From an uncultured Bacteroidales bacterium (GTDB taxonomy: Bacteria; Bacteroidota; Bacteroidia; Bacteroidales; Bacteroidaceae), in the NCBI GenBank assembly GCA_946060685.1, contig CAMGOT010000003.1, positions 1 to 49,168 on the forward strand: a DNA stretch of 49,168 nt, read 5' to 3'. How positions within the stretch are numbered: position 1 is the stretch's first letter; the number at the start of each line of letters is the position of its first letter. This document shows, piece after piece, positions 24,175 to 33,506 of the stretch. A program made the translations under genes and the position numbers. The notes below the pieces were generated by a model, which saw only the letters and a program-made list of their open reading frames with translations, was not told the DNA's origin and searched no databases.

Positions 24175-26592
24175 ATGAATCGTCTTCTGTCACTTATATT
24201 TCTCCTCCTCTCCGTCGCCTCGGCCCTGGCACAACGTTGCCGTGTGTTCGGCGTGGTGCGCGATCAGGATGGTGCGCCCATCGAACTGGCCAACGTGCGC
24301 ATTCCCGGTACGGCCATCGGCACGGCCTGCGACCTGCAGGGACGCTATTCGCTCGCTTTCGAGAGCCGCGACACTATCGTGGTGCAATACTCCATGATTG
24401 GCTATGAGACCCGCAAGCGCACGCTGATGGCCCCACGCGATTCCGTGCGCATCGACATCGTGCTGCCATCCTATGGAGCCATGCTCGGAGAGGCCACCGT
24501 GACGGGGCAGGGCATACAGACGGGGACTACACAGAAGATAAAACCCGTCGACACGCATCTGCAACCCTCGACCACGGGAAACGGCGTGGAGGAAATCATC
24601 GCCACGCAGGCCGGAGTGTCGACCCACAACGAACTGTCGTCGCAATATAATGTGCGCGGAGGATCGTTCGATGAAAACTGTGTCTACCTGAACGGTGTGG
24701 AGGTGTACCGCCCTATGCTCGTACGCTCCGGGCAGCAGGAAGGGCTCTCCATCATCAATCCCGATATGGTGGAGAGCATCGCGTTTTCAAGCGGAGGCTT
24801 CGAGGCACGCTATGGCGACAAGATGTCGTCGGTACTGGACATCACCTACAAGCGTCCCACGCGTCTGGAGGCTTCTGCCAATGCCTCGCTGCTCGGCGCC
24901 GGAGTGTATGCCGGATGGGGCAACCGCAAGCTTTCCGCCATGACCTCCGTACGCTATAAGACCACAAGCTATCTGCTGGGAACGATGGATACCGACGGGG
25001 AGTACCAGCCCAATTTCCTCGACTATCAGCTGGTGCTGCAACTCCACCCCTCCGAGCGCTGGAGTCTGGACCTCATGGGAAACATCTCCAACAACAACTA
25101 TACCTTTTGCCCCACGGAGCGCGAGACGAAATTCGGAACGATGGACAATCCGAGGAGTTTCTACGTCTATTTCGACGGACAGGAGAAGGACCAGTTTCGC
25201 ACGCTCTTCGGAAGTGCCACGCTGACGCGCCATTTCAATCCCCACACTTTCGCTGCCCTCCAGATTTCATCGTTCAGCACACGGGAGCGCGAAACGTACG
25301 ACATACAGGGGGAATACTGGCTGCAGGATGCGGGAACGCAGGAGGAAATGGGTGTGGGCACCTATATGGAGCATGCCCGCAATCTTCTGAATGCCAACGT
25401 TCTGGATGTAGGTCTGCGCTTCCGCACGCAGTTGGCGCAGCACACCCTGCAGGCCGGAGCCGACTGGCGGCGCGAGGTCATCAGCGAGAATGCTTCGGAA
25501 TGGGAGATGCGAGATTCCATGGGCTATTCCCTGCCGCACGCTCCGGGAGAGCTGCGCATGATCTACAGCCTGCGGTCAGAGAACGACCTGACGACCAACC
25601 GCTTCGAATGCTACGTGCAGGACACCTGGCGGAAGCATGCGAATGCCGGACTCTTCAATCTCACCTATGGCCTGAGGCTCACCTATGGTGCCTTCAACCA
25701 TGAGACGCTCGTGTCGCCACGGGCATCGTTGGGATTCCTGCCGGAGCGGAACGACCGCTGGACCTTCCGCTTTGCCACAGGACTCTACTATCAGACGCCG
25801 TTCTACAAGGAACTCCGCGACACAACCTTGCGCAATGGGGTAGCCACCGTGACGTTCAACTGCAACATCAAAAGCCAGAGGTCCGTGCATCTTGTGCTCG
25901 GCACCGACTATACCTTCCGTGCTGCCGGACGCCCCTTCCGCTTCACGGCAGAAGCCTACTACAAGGCGCTGTCGAACCTCATTCCCTACTCCGTCGACAA
26001 CGTGAGGGTGGTGTACTATGGCCGCAACATGTCGAAGGGATATGCCGCAGGAGTCGACTTCAAGATTTTCGGAGAGTTCGTGCCCGGCACCGACTCCTGG
26101 CTAACCTTTTCCCTCATGCGCACAAAGGAGAAGCTCGGCGGCATCTGGCTGCCGCGGCCCACCGACCAGAGGTATGCCATCAATCTCTACTTCACGGACT
26201 ATTTTCCCAACACCACGCGATGGTCGTTCACGCTGAAGGCTGCCGTGGCCGACGGGCTTCCCTTCGGCCCCCCGCATACCGACCGTTCGCAGCATAAATT
26301 CCGTGCTCCAGCCTATAAGCGCGTGGACATCGGATTGAGCTATAAGATTATCGGAAACGACGATGATGATGCCGACCGCCGGGGAGTGCGCCGCAGAACA
26401 GCACGGCGCGCCGAAGGCAAGGCTGGAAAGTATATCAAAAGCCTATGGGTGGGATTGGATGCCTTCAATCTGATGGGCATCAGCAATGTTAATTCCTACT
26501 ATTGGGTGACGGACATCACCAACACGCAATATGCCGTGCCCAACTATTTGACGGGCAGACAGATCAATGCCCGTATAGCCATAAAGTTCTGA
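24175..26592 (+). CDS. TonB-dependent outer-membrane receptor
   Basis: An 805-residue receptor. Signal peptide NRLLSLIFLLLSVASALAQ. Residues 20-105 form a carboxypeptidase-like regulatory domain (VFGVVRDQDGAPIELANVRI; GTACDLQGRYSLAF). A TonB plug follows (EEIIATQAGVSTHNELSSQYNVRG; MVESIAFSSGGFEARYGDKMSSVLDI) and a 22-strand-type barrel ends in NARIAIKF. It takes up a ligand with energy from TonB/ExbBD. There is no SusD partner, so it is not a classical glycan receptor; the ligand (metal chelate, cofactor or other) is unknown. Confidence 0.92.
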   Translation: MNRLLSLIFLLLSVASALAQRCRVFGVVRDQDGAPIELANVRIPGTAIGTACDLQGRYSLAFESRDTIVVQYSMIGYETRKRTLMAPRDSVRIDIVLPSYGAMLGEATVTGQGIQTGTTQKIKPVDTHLQPSTTGNGVEEIIATQAGVSTHNELSSQYNVRGGSFDENCVYLNGVEVYRPMLVRSGQQEGLSIINPDMVESIAFSSGGFEARYGDKMSSVLDITYKRPTRLEASANASLLGAGVYAGWGNRKLSAMTSVRYKTTSYLLGTMDTDGEYQPNFLDYQLVLQLHPSERWSLDLMGNISNNNYTFCPTERETKFGTMDNPRSFYVYFDGQEKDQFRTLFGSATLTRHFNPHTFAALQISSFSTRERETYDIQGEYWLQDAGTQEEMGVGTYMEHARNLLNANVLDVGLRFRTQLAQHTLQAGADWRREVISENASEWEMRDSMGYSLPHAPGELRMIYSLRSENDLTTNRFECYVQDTWRKHANAGLFNLTYGLRLTYGAFNHETLVSPRASLGFLPERNDRWTFRFATGLYYQTPFYKELRDTTLRNGVATVTFNCNIKSQRSVHLVLGTDYTFRAAGRPFRFTAEAYYKALSNLIPYSVDNVRVVYYGRNMSKGYAAGVDFKIFGEFVPGTDSWLTFSLMRTKEKLGGIWLPRPTDQRYAINLYFTDYFPNTTRWSFTLKAAVADGLPFGPPHTDRSQHKFRAPAYKRVDIGLSYKIIGNDDDDADRRGVRRRTARRAEGKAGKYIKSLWVGLDAFNLMGISNVNSYYWVTDITNTQYAVPNYLTGRQINARIAIKF

Positions 26593-26706
26593 CAAGGGGG
26601 ATTCCCCCGCTCCCGGCCGCCTCCCGCCTCCTCTGTTCGCCTCCTATCCTCTGGGCCACTCTACGGCTGTTTCTGGCCGCTGGAGCATGGGGGTGTGGCG
26701 CAGGAC

Positions 26707-27393
26707 TCAATCGTGTGCGATTTTGGTGGGGGCTGCCAGGATGCTGAGGCAGGACGGGCAGAGCTCTTTCTTTCCGGCATAGCTTGCTCCTTCCGGGCTG
26801 CGGTACATCAGGCAGGTGGGGACATTCTTCGCACAGCGGGTCAGCCCCCGCGTGTGGAGAAATTCCCGCATGGCTAACTTCCAGAAATGGGCCTGCTTCT
26901 TGCCGTTTTGGAAGGTATGGGAGGAGATGATGGCGGCATTCCCGGGACACGTGCTGAAGCCTTCCACGATCGCCCCGTTGTGGCCATAGAGCGTGGTAGA
27001 GATTTTACGGTCGGTCACGATGAAATGAATCACATCGTTGCGGTTGGAGTACTGGTCGGCTTTCAGCAGGAGATTTTCTGCGCGAAAGCTGTGGGTGGAA
27101 GAGTCGATGTCCGACTCTACCAACTGGAATTCCTTGCCGATGGCCACGATATAGCGGTCGACGATGTAGATTTCGTCGAGATGATGCTGCAACTCTTCTT
27201 TGAGGGCCGCCAGACAGGCTGCAGGAAAATTCGGGGTGGGGTGCAGGAATACCTCGTTTCTGGGCGTGTTGTAGCCCTGGAAGTCATCGTCGGGAGCCTT
27301 CAGGGTACTATCCTGCGGTGTTCCTCCGTTGAGGCTGCATCCAGCAGCAAGGAGGAGGAAAATACATAGAAACAGGGAACAGAGACTTTTCAT
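26707..27393 (-). CDS. Archaemetzincin-like lipoprotein with degenerate zinc site
   Basis: A 228-residue protein. Lipoprotein signal with AAGC, Cys19. Residues 120-160 (VIHFIVTDRKIST, GNAAIISSHTF) and the C-terminus resemble archaemetzincins (peptidase M54). The family motif HExxHxxGxxHC is here R176-E-F-L-H180-T-R-G183-L-T-R186-C187, so the first and third zinc His are Arg. The following Cys zinc site, C187-x6-C194-x-M196-x15-C212-x2-C215, looks kept. It is therefore likely a non-catalytic relative that folds like the protease. It is last in a run with rsmE, AlkD and the APH-RapZ gene. The start MKSLCSLFLC at 27393 fits the signal. Confidence 0.7.
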   Translation of the reverse strand: MKSLCSLFLCIFLLLAAGCSLNGGTPQDSTLKAPDDDFQGYNTPRNEVFLHPTPNFPAACLAALKEELQHHLDEIYIVDRYIVAIGKEFQLVESDIDSSTHSFRAENLLLKADQYSNRNDVIHFIVTDRKISTTLYGHNGAIVEGFSTCPGNAAIISSHTFQNGKKQAHFWKLAMREFLHTRGLTRCAKNVPTCLMYRSPEGASYAGKKELCPSCLSILAAPTKIAHD

Positions 27394-27558
27394 GATGGAA
27401 TGTGGGGGAATGGGCTGTTGACGAACGAGAAATGCCGAACGGAAACCGGGCCGAACGGACGAGAGGGTACGAAACTGGCGAGCGGAGACTGGCAATACGA
27501 AAAAGGAACTACGAGATGAACCATGCAGGAGGGTTGACGGCTGGCTGCCGAGTCTGCG

Positions 27559-29073
27559 CTAATCCCTGCTTTTCAATATCCTATGAATATGCTGCTCGCG
27601 ATGTGTGAGCAGCACTTCTATGCCGAACCGCTCGTTGAGATGCTGTGCGAGATGCTCCGCACAGTACACCGAACGATGCTGTCCGCCCGTGCAGCCGAAG
27701 GCAAACATCAGATGGGTGAATCCGCGCTCCATATAGCGTTTGCAATGGGCATCGGCCAGATGATACACGGAGTCGAGAAAGGTGAGGATTTCGCCGTCTT
27801 CCTCCAGGAATCGGACGACGGGAGCATCCAGTCCTGTGAGCATTTTGTAGGGCTCGTAGCGTCCGGGATTGTGGGTGGAGCGGCAATCGAACACATAGCC
27901 TCCGCCATTCCCACTATCATCGGCAGGAATCCCCTTTTTGTAGCTGAAGCTGAACACGCGCACCACGAGCCTCGGCCTCACCACATCCTCCGAGGCGGCA
28001 GGATGGTCGGCCCCGGCTTCCGCGAGATGGCGCGTTTCGGCAGCCGAAGGAATGTTGAAGCGGGGCAAATCCGTGAGGCGTTGAAGCGTGTCCTTGAGGT
28101 ATGGATAAGGGTCGGCAATCCCCTCGAAGAGCATGCGCCGGAGGCTGGAGAGGGCATGGGGGATGGAATCTATGAAATATTTTTTACGTTCGAAATATCC
28201 CCGTAGTCCATATGCCCCCAGCACCTGAAGGAGCCTGAAGAGCACGAAACGCTGGAGATTGGAGCGGAAGGCTTCGGGGTCGAAACTGATGAGTCCGGCA
28301 AGTGCCTGGATATACTCGTCAATCAGCATTTCGCGGAGACGTTGGGGATAGCGGGCGGAAGCCTGCCAGAGGAAGGATGCCACATCATATTGCAACGGGC
28401 CCTCCTGCCCTCCCTGAAAGTCGATGAAGAAAGGCTTGCCGTCGCAGAGCATGACGTTGCGGGCCTGGAAATCGCGGTAGAGGAAAGTGCTTTGTTGCGG
28501 GGCGCATGCCGCAAGATCTTCGGCAAGGGCATGGAAGTCATCCTCCAGCCGCACTTCATCGACGGGAAGGTCGGTCGTGCGCAGGAAGCAGTATTTGAAA
28601 TAGTTGAGGTCGAACATGGCTGCCCGGGCGCTGAAGCGTTCTGGCGGGAGCAGGCGCGAGGGATCCATGCCGCGTGCCCCCTCCACCTGGATGCGCGGGA
28701 GCAGGCGTATGGTGGTGCGCAGGAGTGCCACTTCGGCATCGTCGTATTGTCCCTCATGGCTGCGGCCCTGTGCCAGGGCATCATAGAGGGAGCGGCATCC
28801 GAGGTCGGTCTGAAGATACCGCATGCCATCATCGCTCACCCCCAGGATTTCGGGCACCGGAAGCCCCTGCTCCCGGAAATGCCTGGAGAGATAGATGAAG
28901 GTACGGTTTTCCTCGATGGCGGTACCCACCACCCCGATGACGCTTCCCGGGACTTTTCCCTCAGGAGCTGTCATCCTGACGTATTGGCGGTTGCTGCCCG
29001 CCTTGGCTAAGGTTTCTACTTTTAAGGGTGCGTGGCCGAAGGTGGCTTTATAGAGCGTTTGAAGTTGTTGCAT
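27559..29073 (-). CDS. APH-like kinase fused to RapZ C-terminal domain
   Basis: A 504-residue two-domain protein. Residues 1-330 look like an aminoglycoside phosphotransferase/AmgK-type sugar kinase: catalytic loop LYRDFQARN (residues 198-206, Asp201) and metal Asp in FFIDFQGGQEGPLQYD (Asp218). Residues about 368-504 match the C-terminal domain of RapZ: VRVFSFSYKKGIP, FDCRSTHNPGR and GCTGGQHRSV (460-469). RapZ binds glucosamine-6-phosphate through this domain and controls amino-sugar synthesis. The fusion suggests an amino-sugar or cell-wall-sugar kinase with a sensing or binding domain; the substrate is not shown. The start MQQLQTLYK at 29073 is preferred because the upstream frame overlaps the AlkD-like gene. 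Confidence 0.82.
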   Translation of the reverse strand: MQQLQTLYKATFGHAPLKVETLAKAGSNRQYVRMTAPEGKVPGSVIGVVGTAIEENRTFIYLSRHFREQGLPVPEILGVSDDGMRYLQTDLGCRSLYDALAQGRSHEGQYDDAEVALLRTTIRLLPRIQVEGARGMDPSRLLPPERFSARAAMFDLNYFKYCFLRTTDLPVDEVRLEDDFHALAEDLAACAPQQSTFLYRDFQARNVMLCDGKPFFIDFQGGQEGPLQYDVASFLWQASARYPQRLREMLIDEYIQALAGLISFDPEAFRSNLQRFVLFRLLQVLGAYGLRGYFERKKYFIDSIPHALSSLRRMLFEGIADPYPYLKDTLQRLTDLPRFNIPSAAETRHLAEAGADHPAASEDVVRPRLVVRVFSFSYKKGIPADDSGNGGGYVFDCRSTHNPGRYEPYKMLTGLDAPVVRFLEEDGEILTFLDSVYHLADAHCKRYMERGFTHLMFAFGCTGGQHRSVYCAEHLAQHLNERFGIEVLLTHREQHIHRILKSRD

Positions 29074-29114
29074 GAGAGGTAGAGGTTGTAAGGGAATGTT
29101 TCGGAGGGGGGATG

Positions 29115-29897
29115 TCAGAGCGTCGGGGCATGGCGTTTCCTGCCGTGGCCCATCCAATATCTGCGCTCCCTCTCCGGGAGTTTTTCGATGGCATAGCGGA
29201 GCATGGTCCGTGGCATGATGTCGGCATGGCGTTCGAGGAAGGCGGCCAGCATCTCCGGGCACGTCTTCCCCATTTCGCGGAGCATCCATCCCGTGGCCTT
29301 GTGCATCAGGTCGTGAGGGTGGTGCAGGAAGCGGCGGGCATAGCGAAGGGCCCATGAAGGGTCGGCCATGCGCGAGGGGTACCATGTGCTGACCATCACC
29401 ATGCGCTGGTGCCAGAGTATGCCGTCGGCTGCCATTTCGTCCAGCAACTGGCGCTTGTGCTCTGCCGTCGGCATCCATTCTGAGGGAGCCAGGAGCCAAT
29501 GGCCCAACATTTTGGGAGAGCTGAGGTCCACCAGATCCCAATTGTTCATTCCGTCGAGGTGGGAGAGGTAGAAGCGTATGATGTCATCTCGAAGGGCGAT
29601 GGCGGATGAATCGTCGCGCAGACGAGGGGATGCGAGGCGCAGATAGCGCGCCAGCAGAATCAGATAGCCGCACAGCCGCACTTCATGCCAGGAGTGACGG
29701 AGCAGGGAGGGCAGTTCGTCGGGAGGCAGGAGGGCATATTCCTTTGCCACAAGCCTCACCGTGGGGTTTCGTATGCCCAGAAACTCGTCGCCCGCCCCAT
29801 ATTCGCCGGGAGCAGTCTTGAAGAAGCGCATGAGGACTTCGCGTTGGGCATCGTCGCGCAAGGCTTCCATCTGCTGGATGATATCTTCGGCTTTCAT
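29115..29897 (-). CDS. AlkD-like DNA alkylation repair protein
   Basis: A 260-residue all-helical protein of HEAT-like repeats. Visible blocks are EFLGIRNPTVRLVAKEYALL, SWHEVRLCGYLILLARYLR, YLSHLDGMNNWDLVDLSSP, MVMVSTWYPSR and DLMHKATGWMLREMGK. They fit the AlkD family, which excises alkylated bases without base flipping. The WDLVD block carries the Asp of the family. It lies between rsmE and the kinase-RapZ gene. An ATG at 29906 is an alternative start three codons upstream. Confidence 0.9.
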   Translation of the reverse strand: MKAEDIIQQMEALRDDAQREVLMRFFKTAPGEYGAGDEFLGIRNPTVRLVAKEYALLPPDELPSLLRHSWHEVRLCGYLILLARYLRLASPRLRDDSSAIALRDDIIRFYLSHLDGMNNWDLVDLSSPKMLGHWLLAPSEWMPTAEHKRQLLDEMAADGILWHQRMVMVSTWYPSRMADPSWALRYARRFLHHPHDLMHKATGWMLREMGKTCPEMLAAFLERHADIMPRTMLRYAIEKLPERERRYWMGHGRKRHAPTL

Positions 29898-29943
29898 GCT
29901 ATACATACTATCTATATGCTATACGTGCTAAATGCGATATGTG

Positions 29944-30693
29944 CTAAAGGGGTGTTCTTGCGGTTTTCTTCAGATGCGTGTAGGCCACAGCCATGAGTGC
30001 TGCGGTCTCCGTGCGCAAGCGGCTCTCTCCCAGCGTGACGGAGCGGAAGCCTGCGGCATGGGCTGCCCTCACCTCATCGATGGTGAAATCGCCTTCCGGC
30101 CCCACAAGTACCAGCGTGGGCACATCGCGGCGTACGGCATCGAAGAGGAAGCATTTCTCGCTCTCGTCGATGTCGGACTGGGCATAACAATGGGCGATGA
30201 ACTTATCGCCGGCAAACGGGCGTGCGATGAACTCGCGGAAGTCGGCCATATCCTCCACCACGGGTTTCAGGGCCTTGTGGCTTTGTTTCATGGCAGAGAC
30301 TGCTATCTTCTCCAGGCGGTCGGCCTTGACGACACGACGCTCAGAGTTTGCGCAGCACAGGAAGTGGAAGCCGTCGACCCCCACCTCTGTGGCCTTCTCC
30401 AACATCCATTCCATGCGGTCGATGTTTTTCGTGGGAGCCACTCCCAGATGAATGTCGGACGGCCAGGGCCGTTGCCAGGCGGTGGAGGATTTGATATTGA
30501 CATAGCATTCGGGATGCTTGCCCGACCCTCCAGGCGATGCCGTACCCTCGAAGAAATGTCCCTGACCATCCGTCACCCATAGCCTGTCGCCCTCCTTCAT
30601 GCGCAATACGCGCACGGCGTGGGCAGCATCGTCTTCGCTTAAGGCAGGGTGAATTTCGAGGTTCGGAGCATAGAAAAGATGCACTTCTTTCAT
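29944..30693 (-). CDS. rsmE: 16S rRNA (uracil-1498-N3)-methyltransferase RsmE
   Basis: A 249-residue SPOUT enzyme. Visible motifs are HAVRVLRMKEGDRLWVTDGQG (PUA-like part), EWMLEKATEVGVDGFHFL, ERRVVKADRLEKI and, in the knot, TLVLVGPEGDFTIDEV and SVTLGESRLRTETAAL. It methylates N3 of U1498 (E. coli numbering) of 16S rRNA. The start MKEVHLFYAP at 30693 is preferred over a longer upstream frame that runs into the divergent promoter region. It is the first gene of the four-gene minus-strand run. Confidence 0.95.
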   Translation of the reverse strand: MKEVHLFYAPNLEIHPALSEDDAAHAVRVLRMKEGDRLWVTDGQGHFFEGTASPGGSGKHPECYVNIKSSTAWQRPWPSDIHLGVAPTKNIDRMEWMLEKATEVGVDGFHFLCCANSERRVVKADRLEKIAVSAMKQSHKALKPVVEDMADFREFIARPFAGDKFIAHCYAQSDIDESEKCFLFDAVRRDVPTLVLVGPEGDFTIDEVRAAHAAGFRSVTLGESRLRTETAALMAVAYTHLKKTARTPL

Positions 30694-30765
30694 AAAATCA
30701 ATACGAATTTGGGCACGAAAATACGAATTTTTCGGAAAAACATCCGGCCTTACAGGAAAAAACGT

Positions 30766-30773
30766 TAAATTTG
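30766..30773 (+). promoter_or_regulatory. -7 element for hpt
   Basis: TAAATTTG matches TAnnTTTG and ends 17 bases before the hpt start. The rsmE gene starts 72 bases away on the other strand, so this is a compact divergent promoter region. Confidence 0.5.
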
Positions 30774-30790
30774 CCGCAAAATATCCACGT

Positions 30791-31324
30791 ATGGACACGA
30801 TTTTAGTCAAAGACCGCTACTTCAAGCCCTTCATTACCGCCGACGAGATTGCCCGCCGCGTAGAGGAACTGGGAGCAAGAATTTCCGCTGACCTTCAAGG
30901 CCGCAATCCCCTGTTCCTTGCCATCCTGAACGGTTCGTTTGTCTTCGCCGCCGACCTTGTGCGGCAAGTGACCGTGCCGTTCTCTATTTCCTTCATGCGC
31001 GTGAGCAGTTATGAGGGCATGGCGAGTACGGGAACGCTTAGGGAGGTGCTCGGGCTGACGGAGGATATTGAAGGGTGTACGGTGGTCATCATTGAGGATA
31101 TCATCGATTCCGGACTTACCATGCGCTCGCTGGTCGACAGCCTGAAGGCCCTGCGCCCTGCCGACCTGCGCATCTGTACGCTCCTGACAAAGCCGGGAAA
31201 CCTGCAGACGCAGCTTGACATCGACTATTGTGCCTTCGAGATTCCCAATGATTTCATCGTGGGTTACGGACTGGACTACGACGGCTTCGGACGAGGTCTG
31301 CCCGAAATCTACGTCGTGGAATAG
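30791..31324 (+). CDS. hpt: Hypoxanthine phosphoribosyltransferase
   Basis: A 177-residue purine salvage enzyme. VVIIEDIIDSGLTM is the PRPP-binding loop with its acidic pair, LAILNGSFVFAADLVRQV the first loop, and FIVGYGLDYDGFGRGLPEIYVV the C-terminal purine-binding part. It makes IMP (and often GMP) from base and PRPP in the cytoplasm. The order hpt-adk-obgE is common in Bacteroidetes. Confidence 0.95.
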   Translation: MDTILVKDRYFKPFITADEIARRVEELGARISADLQGRNPLFLAILNGSFVFAADLVRQVTVPFSISFMRVSSYEGMASTGTLREVLGLTEDIEGCTVVIIEDIIDSGLTMRSLVDSLKALRPADLRICTLLTKPGNLQTQLDIDYCAFEIPNDFIVGYGLDYDGFGRGLPEIYVVE

Positions 31325-31395
31325 CTGCACGGGAAGGTGCTTCCCCCTTCCCCTCTCCTCAGAAAACTTAATCCCATTATATCCCCCGAAATATC

Positions 31396-31974
31396 ATGAA
31401 AAATATCATCATTTTTGGTGCTCCCGGATCAGGAAAGGGCACGTATAGCGCAGAACTCGTCAGCAAATACGGACTCGGACACATCTCCACGGGCGATGTG
31501 CTGCGTGGCGAAATCAAGGCTGGAACGGAACTTGGCAAGGTGGCCAAGGAATATATCGACAACGGCCAGCTGATTCCCGACTCGCTGATGATTGATATCC
31601 TCGCTGCCACTTACGACAAATACAGCGGATGCCAGGGCGTCATCTTCGACGGATTCCCCCGCACGATAGCGCAGGCTGAAGCTTTGAAAGCCATGCTTTC
31701 CGAGCGCGAACACGCTATGGGCGTTATGATAGAACTCGTGGTGCCCGAAGATATCCTCATGGCACGCTTGCTGAACCGTGCTGTGGAGCAAGGACGTGCC
31801 GACGACAACGAAGAGACCATTAAAAAGCGTTTCGAGGTCTACAAAAACCAGACGGCACCCCTCTCCGAATGGTTTGAAAAAGAAGGCATACGCATGGTGT
31901 TCCGCTGGGAGGACCATCCTTCCAAGGAGGAGATGGTTAAGGCCATCTGCGATGCACTCGATGTCCGCCAGTAG
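31396..31974 (+). CDS. adk: Adenylate kinase
   Basis: A 192-residue kinase, short form without a zinc LID. P-loop GAPGSGKGT at the N-terminus, AMP site HISTGDVLRGEIKAGTELG, GVIFDGFPRT, and a short LID (RLLNRAVEQGRADDNEETIKKRFE). It interconverts ATP + AMP and 2 ADP. It lies 71 bases after hpt. Confidence 0.97.
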   Translation: MKNIIIFGAPGSGKGTYSAELVSKYGLGHISTGDVLRGEIKAGTELGKVAKEYIDNGQLIPDSLMIDILAATYDKYSGCQGVIFDGFPRTIAQAEALKAMLSEREHAMGVMIELVVPEDILMARLLNRAVEQGRADDNEETIKKRFEVYKNQTAPLSEWFEKEGIRMVFRWEDHPSKEEMVKAICDALDVRQ

Positions 31975-32014
31975 ACTGGCAGCCCGCAAGGCGAGCCCTG
32001 GAAGATAGCGTTCC

Positions 32015-32041
32015 GGCAGAACCGCACAGGAGGGTTCTGTC
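32015..32041 (+). terminator. Possible adk terminator
   Basis: CAGAACC (32017-32023) and GGTTCTG (32033-32039) form a 7-bp stem, extended by a G-T and a G-C pair, with a 9-base loop. It is followed by CCTTTCC, which is only weakly T-rich. It lies about 40 bases past the adk stop. Confidence 0.4.
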
Positions 32042-32230
32042 CTTTCCTCCACCTATCCTTCCCTCCCGTACGCAAGAAAATGTGGGGAGAGGATGTCATA
32101 AGCGGGAGGAAGGGACAGAGCCTTTTGGGCGTAAAAACACGGCGTAAAAACACACACAAACGAAGAAGACCGGCGGAGGATTCATGGAATCCTTGAATGC
32201 CGGAACCATTTGCCGTGACAGTATCGTTTT

Positions 32231-32274
32231 TCATGATGGAATCACTTCTCATGATGGAATCACTTCTCATGATG
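32231..32274 (+). repeat. 18-bp tandem repeat directly upstream of obgE
   Basis: TCATGATGGAATCACTTC occurs at 32231-32248 and 32249-32266, then a partial copy TCATGATG. The period is six codons, and the frame stays open into obgE from an ATG at 32184. Copy-number change would keep that frame. Confidence 0.85.
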
Positions 32275-32279
32275 ATTAT

Positions 32280-33506
32280 ATGGCAGAAACCAATTTCATA
32301 GACTACGTAAAAATATATTGCCGCTCAGGCAAGGGCGGACGCGGCAGCATGCACATGCACCGGGCCAAATACCAGCCCAACGGCGGGCCTGACGGTGGAG
32401 ACGGAGGGCGCGGAGGACACGTGTATCTGCGGGGCAACCACAATTTCTGGACCCTTCTACATCTGCGCTTTGACCGACATATCTTTGCGGGGAGCGGAGG
32501 CAACGGGGGAAAGTGCGGAAGTCATGGCGCAAATGGCGAAGACCGCTATATTGACGTGCCGCCAGGAACCGTGGCCTACGATGCCGAGACGGGCAAGTAC
32601 ATCTGCGATGTCACGGAAGACGGGCAGGTGGTGATGCTCCTGCGCGGCGGACGCGGCGGACTGGGCAACCAGCATTTCGCTACAGCCACACGGCAGGCAC
32701 CACGGTTTGCACAGCCAGGAGAGCCCATGCAGGAAATGATGGTGATACTGGAACTCAAACTGTTGGCCGACGTAGGACTGGTGGGGCTGCCCAATGCAGG
32801 AAAGTCCACGCTCGTGAGCGCCATGAGCAACGCCCGGCCGAAAATCGCCAACTATCCCTTCACCACGCTTGAGCCTTCGCTTGGAATCGTGCCTTACCGC
32901 GACGGACGTTCGTTCGTCATCGCTGATATTCCCGGCATTATCGAAGGGGCTTCGGAGGGACGAGGCCTCGGATTGAGGTTCCTGAGGCATATCGAACGCA
33001 ATTCCCTGCTCCTCTTTATGGTGCCCGGCGATACCGACAATATCCGAAAGGAGTACGAACTCCTCCTGCGCGAGGTGGGGAATTTCAACGCCGGACTGCT
33101 CGACAAGCACAGGATTCTTGCCGTGACGAAAAGCGACCTCCTCGACGAAGAGCTGATAGAGATGCTCAGCGAGGACCTGCCCGACGACCTGCCTGTGGTG
33201 TTTATCAGCGCTGTGAGCGGAAAGAATATGCAGCAACTCAAGGATATGCTTTGGGAAGAACTCAACAGCGAGAGCAACAAGCTGCAGAGCGTGGCCGAAG
33301 GTGGAAGCATCGTGCATCGCGACCGCGACATCAGTATGTTGGCAAGCGACTTTGCCGGATGGCAGGACGATTTTGACGACGACAGCGACGAGCCCCTCGA
33401 CGACTATGACATGGACGAAATGGAGGAATATGACCTCGACGAAGTGGAGGACCTGGAGGACTATGTGATAGAGGAAGTGGATGCCGCTGAAGATGCTGAG
33501 TCATGA
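32280..33506 (+). CDS. obgE: GTPase ObgE/CgtA
   Basis: A 408-residue GTPase. The N-terminal Obg domain has the glycine-rich [15 protein letters not shown] block. The G domain follows with [17 protein letters not shown] (P-loop), [12 protein letters not shown] (switch I), DIPGIIEG (DxxG) and TKSDLLD. The C-terminus (from about residue 330) is very acidic with repeats such as [18 protein letters not shown]. Obg acts in 50S ribosome assembly and growth control. The start [13 protein letters not shown] at 32280 fits homologues; an in-frame ATG 96 bases upstream would add a repeat-coded tail. Confidence 0.95.
   Translation: MAETNFIDYVKIYCRSGKGGRGSMHMHRAKYQPNGGPDGGDGGRGGHVYLRGNHNFWTLLHLRFDRHIFAGSGGNGGKCGSHGANGEDRYIDVPPGTVAYDAETGKYICDVTEDGQVVMLLRGGRGGLGNQHFATATRQAPRFAQPGEPMQEMMVILELKLLADVGLVGLPNAGKSTLVSAMSNARPKIANYPFTTLEPSLGIVPYRDGRSFVIADIPGIIEGASEGRGLGLRFLRHIERNSLLLFMVPGDTDNIRKEYELLLREVGNFNAGLLDKHRILAVTKSDLLDEELIEMLSEDLPDDLPVVFISAVSGKNMQQLKDMLWEELNSESNKLQSVAEGGSIVHRDRDISMLASDFAGWQDDFDDDSDEPLDDYDMDEMEEYDLDEVEDLEDYVIEEVDAAEDAES

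Larger units (their letters stand above)
31975..32279. other. Intergenic: adk to obgE
   Basis: About 305 bases. It contains the weak adk hairpin and, directly before obgE, two full copies and a part copy of an 18-base tandem repeat. No separate gene is supported. Confidence 0.5.
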
